Assembly (NCBI GenBank): GCA_954871525.1
Contig: OX940864.1
Location: forward strand, 16,052,001 to 16,116,000
Source of the DNA: Parietaria judaica
Taxonomy: Eukaryota; Streptophyta; Magnoliopsida; Rosales; Urticaceae
Direction: 5' to 3'
Length of the DNA: 64,000 nt
Shown here: piece after piece, positions 37,175-48,156 of the stretch
Position numbering within the stretch: position 1 is the stretch's first letter
Layout: each line of letters opens with the position of its first letter
Position numbers and translations under genes: made by a program
Notes under the pieces: model-generated
Seen by the model: the letters and a program-made list of their open reading frames with translations, nothing else
Told to the model about the DNA's origin: nothing
Databases searched by the model: none

Positions 37175-38266
37175 ATGGTGAAGGCAACGCGATCGACGAC
37201 ATTGGAGTCGCTGGTTGATGAACCGGCCAATGACGAGAAGTCCTTAGACGAACAGGTGCTCGCGCATTCAGCGGAGATCAAGGAACTCAAGAAGATGATC
37301 TTAGAAGCTCAGAAGGAGATGGTCGCCCAGACTGATGTTATACTCGATCGACTTACGGAGGTTACTGCACAGTTATCGGAAAGAGTTACAGATTTGGAGG
37401 CCGATGTTAGACTTATTAAGCGAGCGACGGACAGCTTGCCAAGCGGAGTTAACAAAGGTGCTGGTCCGAGGTTCAAGGTTCCCGAGCCGAAACCCTTCAG
37501 CGGGGTGCGAGACGCAAAGGAACTAGAGAATTTTCTATGGGACATGGAGCAATACTTCAAAGCGGCTCACGTGGATTCCGACGACAAGGTAACAATCACG
37601 AGTATGTACATGCAGGGAGATGCTAAGCTGTGGTGGAGAACCCGGCTAACCGAAGGAGTCGGCCCAGAGGGGGAAAACATCAAGACTTGGGACGATCTGA
37701 AGACGGAGCTAAAGACTCAGTTCTTGCCCGTGAACGCGGCATGGATTGCGAGAGACGCATTAAAGAGGTTAAGGCAAACCGGATCGATTCGCGATTATGT
37801 GAAGGAGTTTAGCTCGTTAATGCTAGATATCCGTAACATGTCCGAGGAGGACAAGCTGTTTAATTTCCTTTCAAGATTACAGCCTTCGGCTCAGACGGAA
37901 TTGAGGCGAAGAAACGTTCGTGACCTACAAACTGCAATGGCGGCAGCAGACGGGTTAGTCGACTACGAGTTCAACCATACCCCGGCGCGGACAGATCGGA
38001 GGGAGAACTCAGACGGGAGCAATAAAAGCCAAGATGAACTTCCAAGACGGGACAGAAGGCAAGAGCAGGGATCGGCCAAGGGAAGGTCGGACCGAAGCGG
38101 CTCTAAAGGGGGTTTACGGTGCTTCCTTTGTGACGGTCCCCACATTGCGAGAGAATGCCCGACGACGATGAAGTTAACGGCCATGGCTGCCCGAGACGAA
38201 ACACCCGAACAACCAGAGGAGGTTCCTGCCAGAATGGGATGCCTGCAGTCGCTCAATGCCATATGA
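37175..38266 (+). CDS. Gypsy Gag polyprotein
   Basis: The 363-residue open frame (MVKATRSTTLES) has an N-terminal coiled-coil-like region (about 25-100), the retrotransposon Gag capsid motif around PKPFSGVRDAKELENFLWDM and WWRTR (about 115-180), a basic linker, and one zinc knuckle CFLCDGPHIARECP (about 330-343). It ends with TGA at 38264. It would form the capsid of the virus-like particle. The reading frame is intact although the rest of the element is deleted, so it could still be expressed. Confidence 0.88.
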   Translation: MVKATRSTTLESLVDEPANDEKSLDEQVLAHSAEIKELKKMILEAQKEMVAQTDVILDRLTEVTAQLSERVTDLEADVRLIKRATDSLPSGVNKGAGPRFKVPEPKPFSGVRDAKELENFLWDMEQYFKAAHVDSDDKVTITSMYMQGDAKLWWRTRLTEGVGPEGENIKTWDDLKTELKTQFLPVNAAWIARDALKRLRQTGSIRDYVKEFSSLMLDIRNMSEEDKLFNFLSRLQPSAQTELRRRNVRDLQTAMAAADGLVDYEFNHTPARTDRRENSDGSNKSQDELPRRDRRQEQGSAKGRSDRSGSKGGLRCFLCDGPHIARECPTTMKLTAMAARDETPEQPEEVPARMGCLQSLNAI

Positions 38267-39151
38267 GTGGTGAGCCCCGAGAGAAAGCGAGCCACACCCA
38301 CGGAAGTGACAACCGGCAGCGAGCAAGAGTCCGAAGACGCGAACGTTATTCCACACTGCGGTAGTGTGAAGTGTCCGCTACCCACCCTTGGGACACCCGA
38401 CGGGAATGAGAGACAGGAGCCTACAGTGCCCTTGGCGGTTAGAGATGATGCCAGTCAAGAAACGGGTAAGGTGACATTAGCTTCTGTTGAGACAGGGTAC
38501 CCGGCTAATGCACTAGGAGAGGAACCCGTGGAAAGGAGCAAGGCCCCTTCCCCGAGGAAGCACAAGCACGAGTTCGGAATGAGACCGACAACTCGAGTCC
38601 CACATAGGAAGACGCCAATAGAGATGGTGCAGAGAAGGGTGAAGCGTAAGGGGGACAAGAAAAGACGGTGTAGACAGTTCGAGAGAGGCGACAAGGTGTT
38701 GCTAAAACTGACGCCGCAAATGAGAACTAAGTTACCGGACGAACTTCAAACGACCGAGTTACTTAGGTATCAAGGTCCCTTCGATGTGTCGAAGAAGGTC
38801 GGGGATGAGATGTACCGCCTTGAATTGCCGGAAAAGATGAAGAACCTCCATTCAACCGTCCATGGAAGCTTCTTGAGGCCGTATCACGAGGATTCGGAGC
38901 GGAAGAGGTTTCAAGAGAAGAGAGCAGAGTACGGAGCTAGATCGGGAAAGAGAGTCCATCAGATTCTAGACCGTCGGACGAGCTTGAAGAATGGCAGAGA
39001 CGAGCTCTTGGTTCATTGGGAAGGGAGTAAAACGTGCGACGCTACGTGGGAGCGTGACGGTGCCCTTTGGCGATTCAAGAGCAAAGAGATGAAGACATGC
39101 TCAGAAGAAAACTCGACGAGGACGTCGGTTCAATCTGGCGGGGGAGAGTTT
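38267..39151 (+). pseudogene. Pol remnant: integrase C-terminus and chromodomain
   Basis: The first part (about 38267-38640) is unrecognised linker. From about 38670 the sequence reads QFERGDKVLLKLTPQ, TELLRYQGPFDVSKKVGDEMYRLELP and HSTVHGSFLRPY, the C-terminal integrase domain. A chromodomain-like segment follows (VHQILDRRTSLKNGRDELLVHWEGS, TWERDGAL). Protease, RT, RNase H and the DDE core that should lie between Gag and this part are missing. The chromodomain places it among chromoviruses; the clade is not certain. Confidence 0.82.
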
Positions 39152-40069
39152 GTCACACCCTAAAATCCTTAGAGAGGATCTGTGCCCGGGGAAGCACGGG
39201 AAGGAGGCCCAACAAGCCTCCCGAGTCGCCTGACGAGTGGCAAGGCGAGAAGAAGTCTTGGTGTGCCAAGCAGAAGTCTCGGTGGGCCGAGCACGTGCGG
39301 CATGGGGCAGCGGCCCAACGCACGGGAGAACACGAGAAAGCATGCAGCAAGCACAGGCAGCGTGTCCACGAGGGGCACGGGCAGCGAGGAAACGCGAGGG
39401 GCAGTTTGGGCAGCGAACATGCGCAGTCGGGCAGGGGAAGTGGCGCGCGACTTCGGGCAGCGTCACCCACGCGGTAACGCAGCGAGCGTCACCCACGCGG
39501 GAGACAGCGAGCGTCACCCACGCGCATTCGGTGAGCGTCACCCACGCGGAAGCCACAAGCTTCTTGCTGCCCAAGGAAGATGCGCACACGGAGAGGAGTG
39601 CAGCCCAATGATTCGCGAAGATTGTGGGCAATCTTCAAGGATAACGCGTCTAAAGATAGCTTTAAAGATAGGATTAGGCCTAGGACTTAGAATTCGATTA
39701 GGATTAGAATTTCTCTTTGTTTTCTATAAATAGGGTCGAATATGGCTATGTAAAACGTGTGAAACCATATGCGAGTTTAGGCTAGAGAGAGAGTTGTGCT
39801 TTGCGAGAGCTTTTGTGAGTGAGACGAAGGGAACGGCGTTAGCGCACCTGAGTCTACCCTTTTAATAAAAGAAAGGTTGGGGTGTGCCCCGTAAGCTTGT
39901 GTCGTGGTGTGATACTTTACTTGCTTAGTTGAAATTCGTTGAGAGCTTAGTCTAGGTTTGCATACGAGAGTTGGTTTACACGGGGAAGGCTGGTCGGATC
40001 CGAGGGAGGATTTGACGCCGCATAGGGAATTCGTTTAAAATATTTAACCGAAAAATTAACCCTGTGACA
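39151..40069 (+). repeat. Gypsy 3' LTR, 919 bp
   Basis: The LTR starts TGTCACACCC after the purine tract and ends CCCTGTGACA. A TATA box TCTATAAATAG lies at 39723-39733 and a polyadenylation-like AATAAA at 39864-39869. U3 contains a GC-rich array of four GCGTCACCCACGCG words (about 39464-39560). Open frames on both strands in this GC-rich part are not genes. Confidence 0.88.
39464..39560. repeat. Four GCGTCACCCACGCG motifs in LTR U3
   Basis: The 14-bp word occurs four times at about 25-30 bp spacing; each is an imperfect palindrome and contains GTCAC. Such arrays in LTR U3 regions often act as enhancers, which is inference here. Confidence 0.7.
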
Positions 40070-40074
40070 ATATG

Positions 40075-41031
40075 TTCATATATGGCCTAGTCCAATTAAG
40101 ACCCCGTGGGTGCGGCCAACCCCTATATATGTTTTATTTTATTTGATTATATATAAATAGGTGGGCTTGGTTTAGCATCAACTGGCCCAGTTCATCAGAC
40201 ATTCCATTCCAGCTCCAAACCAAGCCCGCCCATCAGAGTCCAAAAGCCGAAATATTTTTTTTATTTTTTTTAAAGACCCTCACACCTTCACATTGTTAGA
40301 GTTTACTCTGCTTATAATAATAATAATATAATGAACATAATATAATAATTTGAGGAAACAATATAATATGTTCTATAAATTAAATATAAATTATTAATTT
40401 GAGGAAACAATATAAATAATAATTAGATTTTTCACGCACTGATAAAAATACTATAAATGACATTTCAATATACTCATTTAAACAATGTAGGAGAACAAAC
40501 TGAATGCAAATAACGAAAAGACATTATACCGTTATGTCTGTTTTCCTCTTCTTCCAAAATGAATCGTTATATGATATATATTTGTGTATGTTGTTTCAAA
40601 AAAAAAAAAAAAAAAGATTTCATAATTATGTCATGGACACAAGCTTTGTCGTTGTTAGTATCACGTTGATACTACAGGACGGGCATGATACGAGCGAACA
40701 TCTTTGGAACACTGTCTCGGGAATTTTGAGAATTTTCTTTGCAAAATAGTTATTGAATAGATTAAGAGATGCAATTTCCGAGTCACAGTTGATAACTAAT
40801 GTTATCAAACTATCAAGGAGTGAATCTTTGATGAAATCCTTGGTTAATTTTGTGTTATGTGGTGAAAAATGGTTGTTTGGGGTTAATTTAACTTGCTACT
40901 TTTGAACAAGAAGATTTTTTTTCTTTCATATTTCAAGCATAACACCTATCATTTATACTTTGTAGTGTAAATTAATTGATCTATGGACCAGTTTGACTAA
41001 AAGTCTTACCGCTGCATTGTATAATCACATC

Positions 41032-41096
<65 letters not shown>

Positions 41097-41283
41097 GAAA
41101 AGTAAATAATTGGTTAGGCCACAAAATTTAATTAACTAATATCTAACCGTGCATTGTGCAGTCAGATCGTGTCTCATTTTGATTCTTAAAATGATAAAGA
41201 GTCTAGGCCATTGAATTGACGAAGATCTAATCGTTACATTTTAAAATCATATCATGTATCATCCCAATTTTTTTTTATAAGCG
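40075..41283. other. AT-rich spacer with diverged tandem repeats and a microsatellite
   Basis: It contains a 59-bp AT run (41034-41092). Words of the type GTGCATTGTGCAGTCAGATCG and CATTTTGATTCTTAAAATGA recur in diverged form near 41010, 41150, 41235 and again at 42493, a degenerate repeat of roughly 100 bp. The frame at 40504-40749 has no recognisable motif. Confidence 0.5.
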
Positions 41284-41548
41284 GTGCGGGGGTGCTCGTC
41301 GCGGATGGCATGGGTATTACTGGCAAGGCGACGAAGGACGGTGAGAGTCAACTGAGACTAGGCCGGGCCGAGGTAAAACTCGGTGTCTTGGCGAGCGTCG
41401 GAACGACAAGTGTCTGGAACTATGTCCCTGTCGAGTGCGTACTCAAGAATGGTCGCCTGATAAGGACCCTTGATGAACAAGTCTCTTGCTTCCCGTATGT
41501 GAGGGGAAGGCGATTTCTTAAATTGGCGAGAAGGGGTGGGAGGTGCCC

Positions 41549-41581
<33 letters not shown>

Positions 41582-42490
41582 GGGGTCGGAATTTTATGTT
41601 CAATGGTGAAATGAGGGGTCTCTTTTATAGGGGAAAGGTGTAATCACTTTTCAAACTTTTGGGGGGATTAAAGGAAAAATTCCCAAATTTTCCATTTACC
41701 CTTCCCTTGGGTGCTCGTCGGGCTGCCTTGCCACATAGGATGGTCGTCGGGTGAGCTTAGCTTGTATGTCGCCTCGAATTCCTTCGGGGGTTCCGCGAGC
41801 ATGTCTGTCGGGTCTTAAGGCTTCCTTGAAGAGTCCTTGATGTCCCGGTGAGCTTGAATTGTCTTGTTACTTGTATTTATTGTGAATTTATGCGTTGTCA
41901 AGTCTTGTAGGTGAGGGGCTGCATGTCATCGGTGTGGGCTCGCCATGTTGAAGACCTTGATGTTAACTTGGTCCAAGTGGGGGTCGCCATCGCCAGAGGA
42001 CCTTGCGTGGGCGAGGGGGGGGGGGGGGGGGGGGTCTCCATTGACTAAGTCAACGGGAGGTCGCCCTCGCTAGAGGGGCTCGTTTGAGAAGGTCGCCTGG
42101 AGGGCTCGCCTCGTCGAGAGGGTCGCCTGGAGGACTTGCCTCGTCGAGAGGGTCGCCTGGAGGACTTGCCTCGTCGAGAGGGTCGTTGATGACTTCGGGG
42201 GTTGACATCTGGGGTCGCCTAGAACCTTCTTAAGGTCGTCGTCGCTTCGTCAAGGGCCATGTAAAGTTGCCCGCTAGCACGCTGGGTAGTCGGCTTTCTT
42301 TTTTATCAGGTCGCCTCGGGGGTCCTTTAAGGTTGTCTTCGGCTTTCGGAGTCCGTTTTTTGGGGCATTGTCTTCGGGGCCTCGTCCAATAAACTCGGAC
42401 TTAGGCCGATGGACTTTGACTTTGGTTAACGAGCTTTGACTTTTGTCTTTTAGGCCCATATTTATAATAAGTCAAAAAATACGCGTAACA
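41284..42490. mobile_element. GC-rich LTR-like fragment
   Basis: This block is sharply GC-richer than its flanks. On the minus strand it opens TGTTACGCG at 42490, an LTR-like start. The other end has no matching CA or duplication, so it is truncated. A TATA-like CTTTTATAGGGG lies near 41611. It includes a 31-bp GA run (41549-41579), a 20-bp G run (42015-42034) and a 30-bp unit repeated about three times (42090-42183). Confidence 0.5.
42090..42183. repeat. 30-bp tandem repeat, three copies
   Basis: The unit GGAGGACTTGCCTCGTCGAG followed by AGGGTCGCCT occurs three times, the first with small changes. Confidence 0.85.
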
Positions 42491-43126
42491 CTTTGCATTG
42501 TGTAGTCATCATATGCCATTGTGATTTTACATATGATCAAAATAATAATTCCATAGAGGCCACTGAATTGCTTTTTACAACACGACATTATCGCACACTA
42601 ATAATTATGTCATGATTTGAATATATTAATATCATAATCTCAAAGGACAACATCCTGGTACCAGCTTATATCTATGATCTAAGTACACAGCTCAAAACGT
42701 TGAGTTTTATATATGTAATATATAATTGTTAGACTTAGTTTAGAGGTATACTAATATATATAAATACCAGCTATCAATTGATTATTTGGCTTATCGATTC
42801 TTGCCAAGGAGGCGATGGATGTTTGGTGGTCCTCGTGGACCACTGGAATTCTATCAAACAATTATTGTCCAACTCCAAAGAAACAACTAGGCTAGCTATT
42901 TATTATTATTTTATTAATATGTTATTTAATTTGCAAAGCAGAATATTATAATTAGCTTAGCTGTAATTTATTCTGCGAAAATGATTTGTTAAAAAATACC
43001 AAACAAAACTAACGACTCTTAGCTGTAATTTATTCGCGAAAATGATATGTTTACTTTGTTTTTTCAGATACAATTTTATTAGTTTTTTTTTTCTCATATA
43101 ATAAAGCAATTAACTAATAAAAGGTA
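42491..43126. other. AT-rich spacer, no gene seen
   Basis: AT-rich sequence with a short duplicated phrase TTAGCTGTAATTTATTC.GCGAAAATGAT (about 42957 and 43019). Nothing coding. Confidence 0.45.
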
Positions 43127-44043
43127 GGGTTAATTGTGGCATAAAGAACTAACTTTTGGTCAAATTCTCTCCAGTGGACTCAACTTCTATAAATGATGGC
43201 AATAGTACCCAAACTCAATGTTTAGAAGTTGACCGAGGAAATTTGTCCATGCGGCTATTAGAACAAAATAAAAATCACGGTTCACGGTTCACTTGAACTT
43301 TGTTTTCGATCCGGTTCACGCGTCAAATAAAATTGTTTAATATTTTTAATAATAATAACCAATAAACACATACATATTGTTTAAAAAGTCAAGACATAAT
43401 TAAATACACACCACTTATTCAAAAAAGTAGTCATATATATATATATTTAACGAAAAATTGTTTTTATTTGTTTGCATGATATTCTTTTGTGTTTACATTT
43501 TATAACAATAATTGTTTAATACGTTTTTTTATATATTTTTTTTTAAAAAAATTGCCATCAAATAATCATATGATTATTGGTTATTATTATTAAACATATT
43601 AATTAATTTCGTTCCACCCGTGAACTAGATCGGAGGCGGAGCTTGAGTGAACAATGAACGGTGATTTTTTTCTTTATTTATATCGTTTGACCCACTTTTC
43701 TAAAACAAATAATTATATTTAATAATAATAACCAATAATGAATATTTAAATTTAAATATTCATTATTGGTTATTATTGAAAAATAATTTGATTTTTTAAA
43801 AAAATTAAAAAGCTTTTAAAAAAATATTTTTTAATTATTTAAAAAATAATAATTACGTGGCATGCCACGTGGCAGTCAAGTGCCATGTAGCATACCACGT
43901 GGCAAAGACTAACAACCACATGGACAGATTTCCTCGGTCAACTCCCAAACACTTAGTTTGGGTATTATTGTCGCCATTTATGGAAGTTTGGTACACGGGA
44001 GAGAATTTGACCAAAAGATAGGTCTTTTTGCCGCAATTAACCC
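43127..44043. mobile_element. Foldback Mutator-like element, 917 bp
   Basis: The ends are GGGTTAATTGTGGCATAAAG and, inverted, GGGTTAATTGCGGCAAAAAG. The flanks TAAAAGGTA (43118-43126) and TAAAAAGTA (44044-44052) match at 8 of 9 positions. Inner arm blocks (CCCAAACT, GTTGACCGAGGAAAT and CACGTGGCA words) pair across the element. The interior is AT-rich with several AATAATAACCAATAA inversions. No coding capacity. Confidence 0.88.
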
Positions 44044-44263
44044 TAAAAAGTATCCACTAATTTTCTGACATTTTGACTTTATGGAAGACCATTAGGTTTA
44101 CCATATCATGACTTCACCAACTTACACAAAAATTCCACAATTAAGAAGTTTGCAAGTGTATTTTAAACTCTAAAGGTTGCTCAAATCCCCCACAAACATA
44201 AGTTTTGTTGTAGATTTTCTACTATCCGTTGAGATCTGCTAACATCGAACAAGTTGATAGAGC

Positions 44264-45005
44264 CAGAGTCGGCTTTTGCTATAGGCGAGAGAGGTGCGTG
44301 CCTAGGCTTTCAAGAAAAAAAAAAATTGGTCACTAATACTAAGTAACATGATGTATTTACACGTCTAACGCGCAGGAAACTCGTACCAAATTTTATTTTT
44401 ACTTTTAGATCTAAAACTACTAGAAGATTTATAGTGGAATGATGCAAAAACTTGATTACTTTCGATCATATTTACTATTAATTAAATACATTTTTTTCAT
44501 CAAGCATAGTGGCGTAGCTAGAATTTCATTATAGCCGAAGCACAAGCTTTACAACGCTAAGCTCGGAACATGAAATCGAACACTAGTACTGCTTCACATT
44601 AATAATGCCGAGAATGTCGAGAACACCGCTACCGAAAGACGCCGAGAATACCGAGAACACCAAGACCGAAGGACGCCGGGAATGCCGAGAACACCGAAAC
44701 CGAAAGACGCCGAGAATGCCAAAACTGAAGGACGCCGAGAATGCCGAGAACACCGAGAGCAAAGAATGCCGTGAACACTGAGAACACCGAAACCGAAACC
44801 AAAAGAATGCCGAGAATGCCTTAAGCACATAGAAGAGGGAGAGGAAGACGGAGAATAAAGAATGCTTCGTTTTCTTTTTTCTTTTCAATACTTAGATTTT
44901 AGCAGACGCACGTGCGTATGCTGGTAGGAGAGTGTCTACGCCCCTGATCAAGAGGCCTTGAAAATTTGCTATTTTTAGGATCCGACAAACTTAAAGCCGG
45001 CTCTG
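44264..45005. mobile_element. Possible hAT-like element with CAGAGYCGGCTTT ends
   Basis: CAGAGTCGGCTTTTGC at the left and, inverted, CAGAGCCGGCTTTAAG at the right form a 13-bp terminal inverted repeat. The 8-bp flanks do not match, so the call rests on the termini alone. It contains the minisatellite at 44597-44830. Confidence 0.5.
44597..44830. repeat. Minisatellite of GCCGAGAAYACC-type units
   Basis: About 15-20 degenerate copies of 12-bp words such as GCCGAGAATGCC and ACCGAAAGACGCC are arranged in a higher-order pattern. Both strands are open over part of the array, giving low-complexity peptides; these are not credible genes. Confidence 0.8.
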
Positions 45006-45337
45006 TATACAACCATGTGTCTTCTACGTGAATTTTTTTCCAATATTGACGAATTATAGGGTGTCTGCACCAAAATTCGAATTTGAGACGGAAATGCACC
45101 AAATTTTGAGTTTACGGGGGTATATGTTCACCCAACTAGTTTAGGGGTATTTGCGCAAAATACTCAAAATTCTTTGAAGAAGCAATTTGTCTGAAAAAAA
45201 TGAAAATTCGAAGCAGACCTTAAGGATGATTCATTTCATACAAGTCAATGACTTGTTAAATAAAATTCATTAATATAACCAGTTAAAACATTCCTATTCC
45301 TCCTAACATTATTCTCTCACCCAATTACTAGAATATC

Positions 45338-47475
45338 ATGAACGATCAAGCCGATCTCTGCCACGTGGCAGTCACGGTCACCGCCGACCGTGCCGCGCTG
45401 ATGCAACGGAAGATCACCGAGCCGCCAAGACTGCTGAGCTCGGCAGCTGGGAACCGCGACTGTAGCATATTCCGGATCCCGCCTACCTTACTCGAAGCCA
45501 ATGGAAAAGTCTACGACCCGCACATCGTCTCGATCGGCCCGTTCCGGCGAGGCGACCCGCGCCTCCGGATGATTGAGGAGCACAAGTGGCACTACCTCGG
45601 CGCGATGCTAACCCGTCTCGCTGAGCCGGAAAAGCTTGCTGAACTCCTCACCGCTGTGTCGATTCTAGAGCGACGAGCACGGGCCTGCTATGCCGAGGAA
45701 ATCGGCCTCTCCAGCGAAGAATTCAATGAGATGTTGGTGCTCGACGGGTGCTTCCTCCTCGAGCTCTTCCGGAAGGCGGGTAATCTCGTCCAGTGGGAAC
45801 AGGATGACCCGATCTTCAACATGGCGTGGATCGTGCCGTTTATGTACCGAGATCTTCTGCGGCTGGAGAATCAGATTCCGTACTTCATTTTGCAGACGAT
45901 CTTTGACCTGACGACGCCGGCCAAAGATTTGTTGGCGGACAATTATCCGACGCTGTCACTGCTGAGCTTGCGGTTCTTCAACCACGTGACGCAGAGACCG
46001 GACGAGCTCATAGAACGGTGCCGGAACCTGAAGGCACAGCATCTGCTTGATCTGGTGAGGATGAGTATGATTCCGGGGCAGCAAGAGGAACTCCGGCAAC
46101 AAGGACGGAACATTCCGACGCACATAATTCACTGTGTGTCGAAGCTCCGGCGAGCTGGGATCAAGCTCAAACAGGCAAAGTCTCGTGTGAATTTGATTTG
46201 ATTTTTTTTTTTTTATATATTTAAATTGAAATATATGTTAAATAATAATCTAATAATATACCTAAATTTTCAAGATCTTTTAACCCGAATTTTGTACACT
46301 TCCACGCATTATCGGTTTTATGAAAAAATAAAATAAAAAATAAATTCAGTGACCAATATTAGAAAGGTAAAAATTGGTTGCAAATCTGTAATTACCGGTT
46401 TTGAGTTGTTTTTATTGGTTTACAATTGGTAGCCGGTAAAAATTGGGGACGATAACCAATACATATAATATCCAGCTTTTACCGGTTCTTTTTACAAAAT
46501 TAAGTAAGAAAAATTGGACAGCGTCATAGGCGGATATAAGCTTGAGCTAAAATGTGCAGCCCCGCCCAATTTTTATTTTTTTTGCATTATTAGCTAATTT
46601 TTTATTTTCAATTTTAACTAATTATTTTTTTTTGTTTTTTTGAATTATTATTTCTCCGCTCCTAAAATATTTTCCACCCCTTTCTATATTCGTATTCTAG
46701 ATCCGTCACCAAGATCTATAATTTTCAATTTATGGAAATCGATCCCCGTTCTTGAAACCGGGATTGATAAATACCTGTTTCCCATTCTTATATAATTAAT
46801 TAATATATATTTTTTTAGAAAAATGGCTCGTAATAGAAAAGTTTATAAAAGTTTCACGTAGTTTCTAAATGGAGGGAATATTTCTTATTTTGAATTATTT
46901 TTCAAAATTCAGGCTTCTTTTCCAACATTCCACCAAAATAATTGAGCTTATACACATAATCTTCCCTGATACAGGCTTCGGGCGAAAGCTTCCTGATGGT
47001 GCGGTTCCACCACGGTGTCCTGGAGATGCCGGCGATCACCATCGACGACTTCATGGTGTCGTTCCTGCAGAACTGCGTGGCGTACGAGCAGTGCCGCGCG
47101 CACTGCTCGAAGCACTTCACGACCTACACGACACTCCTCGACTGCCTCGTCAACACCTTTCACGATGTCGAGTACCTTTGCGACCGCAACATCATCGAGA
47201 ACTGCTTTGGCAACGACGGCGAGGTGGCACGCTTCATCAATGCCGTCGGTAAGGACGTGGCCTTGGACGTGGACATATGCTACTTGGCCGACCTTTTCAA
47301 CGACGTGCACGGTTATTACCGGAACTCGTGGAACGTTTGGTGGGCGGGCTTCAAATACACGTACTTCGACACGCCGTGGTCGTTTATCTCGGCCTTAGCG
47401 GCGTTAGTGCTCTTGGTTCTCACGGTGGCGCAAACTTTCTACACGGCCTACGGGTTTTATAGGGGTAATAATTAG
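45338..47475 (+). CDS. DUF247 (UPF0481) transmembrane protein, two exons
   Basis: Exon 1 is 45338-46186 and exon 2 is 46975-47475, joined in phase 0 across a GT..AG intron; together 449 residues. Family blocks are visible: SIFRIPPTLLEANGKVYDPHIVSIGPF (about 45-70), MIEEHKWHYLGAML, FNEMLVLDGCFLLELFR, IVPFMYRDLLRLENQIPYF, then after the intron ESFLMVRFHHGVLEMPAITIDD, FLQNCVAYEQC and a C-terminal membrane helix (ISALAALVLLVLTVAQTFY, about 418-437). DUF247 proteins are plant-specific, usually membrane-anchored and of unknown biochemical role; some members serve in grass self-incompatibility. The length is normal. Exonic GC content is far above the flanks. Many members are intronless, so the 788-bp intron with transposon debris is notable. 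Confidence 0.88.
46187..46974 (+). other. Intron of the DUF247 gene
   Basis: The intron begins GTGAAT and ends ACAG. It is AT-rich and contains a unit starting ATAGGCGGATATAAGC (about 46527) and ending GATCCGTCACC (about 46711), whose borders resemble the GGCGGAT-ended repeats near 61871. It may be a MITE fragment. Confidence 0.65.
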
Positions 47476-47750
47476 GGTTGGTCTTTGGGGTTCTTTTGAT
47501 TCGTTGTTTAATTTACTCTATTTTAAACAGCAAATCGGTATAGTATAAAGCAAAAAATTGAAAATTGTCAATACACAGAGAATCCGCAAAAGGTCCAATC
47601 TTATATATCTGGGTGCTTATACCGCAAAGGTTCTAATGACAAATATATTCAAGTTATTTTCAAATAAAGCAGTGATGATTTTTTTTTTTTTAACAAATAT
47701 ACTCGAGTTCTACTTTAGTGCATCTTACATGTCCCAAAGCCGTTGTAGCT
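47476..47750. other. 3' flank of the DUF247 gene
   Basis: Presumed 3' untranslated region and spacer before the large foldback element. No motif stands out. Confidence 0.4.
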
Positions 47751-48084
47751 TAATATATAAGGTAAAATGCGGCCAAAGTACCAAATATTTGAGTTTTTTG
47801 TGATTATGTACCCAAACATTTTTTTTTAGTAGCTAATGTATCCAAACTTCATTCTGTTAGCGGCTAATGCTCTCTCCGTTAATTTTCGATTTTCACCGTT
47901 AAATTTTGCCACATAGGTTGTCACGTCACTCAGCCACGTGGAACTTGAACATGCCACGTGGCTTTTTTATTTTCTCACGTGAGGCCCTCTGTCTCTCCAC
48001 ACTCATTATCGCTCTGCCACGTGGTTCGGCTTCCTCCACTCTCGACTTGCCACGTGTCAACAATATTGCAAAAATTTAAATACT

Positions 48085-48156
48085 GTTCGACTCGAACACA
48101 CTACCAGGAGGCAGACCGAAATTCATATACTCAACCACTACGCCATGATCATATCT
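48085..48156 (-). other. tRNA-like module (A and B boxes) in the left arm
   Basis: On the minus strand TGGCGTAGTGG fits the Pol III A-box consensus and TGTTCGAGTCG, about 45 bp on, approximates the B box. The paired module in the right arm is at 52737-52805. No acceptor stem is convincing, so it is not called a tRNA gene. Confidence 0.5.

Larger units (their letters stand above)
37085..40069 (+). mobile_element. Chromodomain Gypsy retrotransposon, internally deleted, with aberrant 5' LTR
   Basis: The element is flanked by ATATG on both sides (37080-37084 and 40070-40074). It has a primer-binding site TGGTATCAGAGCC (37144-37156), Gag, an integrase C-terminus with chromodomain, a purine tract GGCGGGGGAGAG (39138-39148) and a 919-bp 3' LTR (39151-40069). 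Protease, RT, RNase H and the integrase core are deleted. In place of a 5' LTR is a 57-bp palindrome at 37085-37141 (separate entry). It cannot move on its own. Confidence 0.9.

Noticed and set aside
39101..39733. Several long open frames in the Gypsy 3' LTR
   Set aside because: GC-rich LTR sequence open in several frames on both strands; no conserved domain.
46948..47398. Other-frame and antisense open frames over DUF247 exon 2
   Set aside because: Composition shadows of the true exon.
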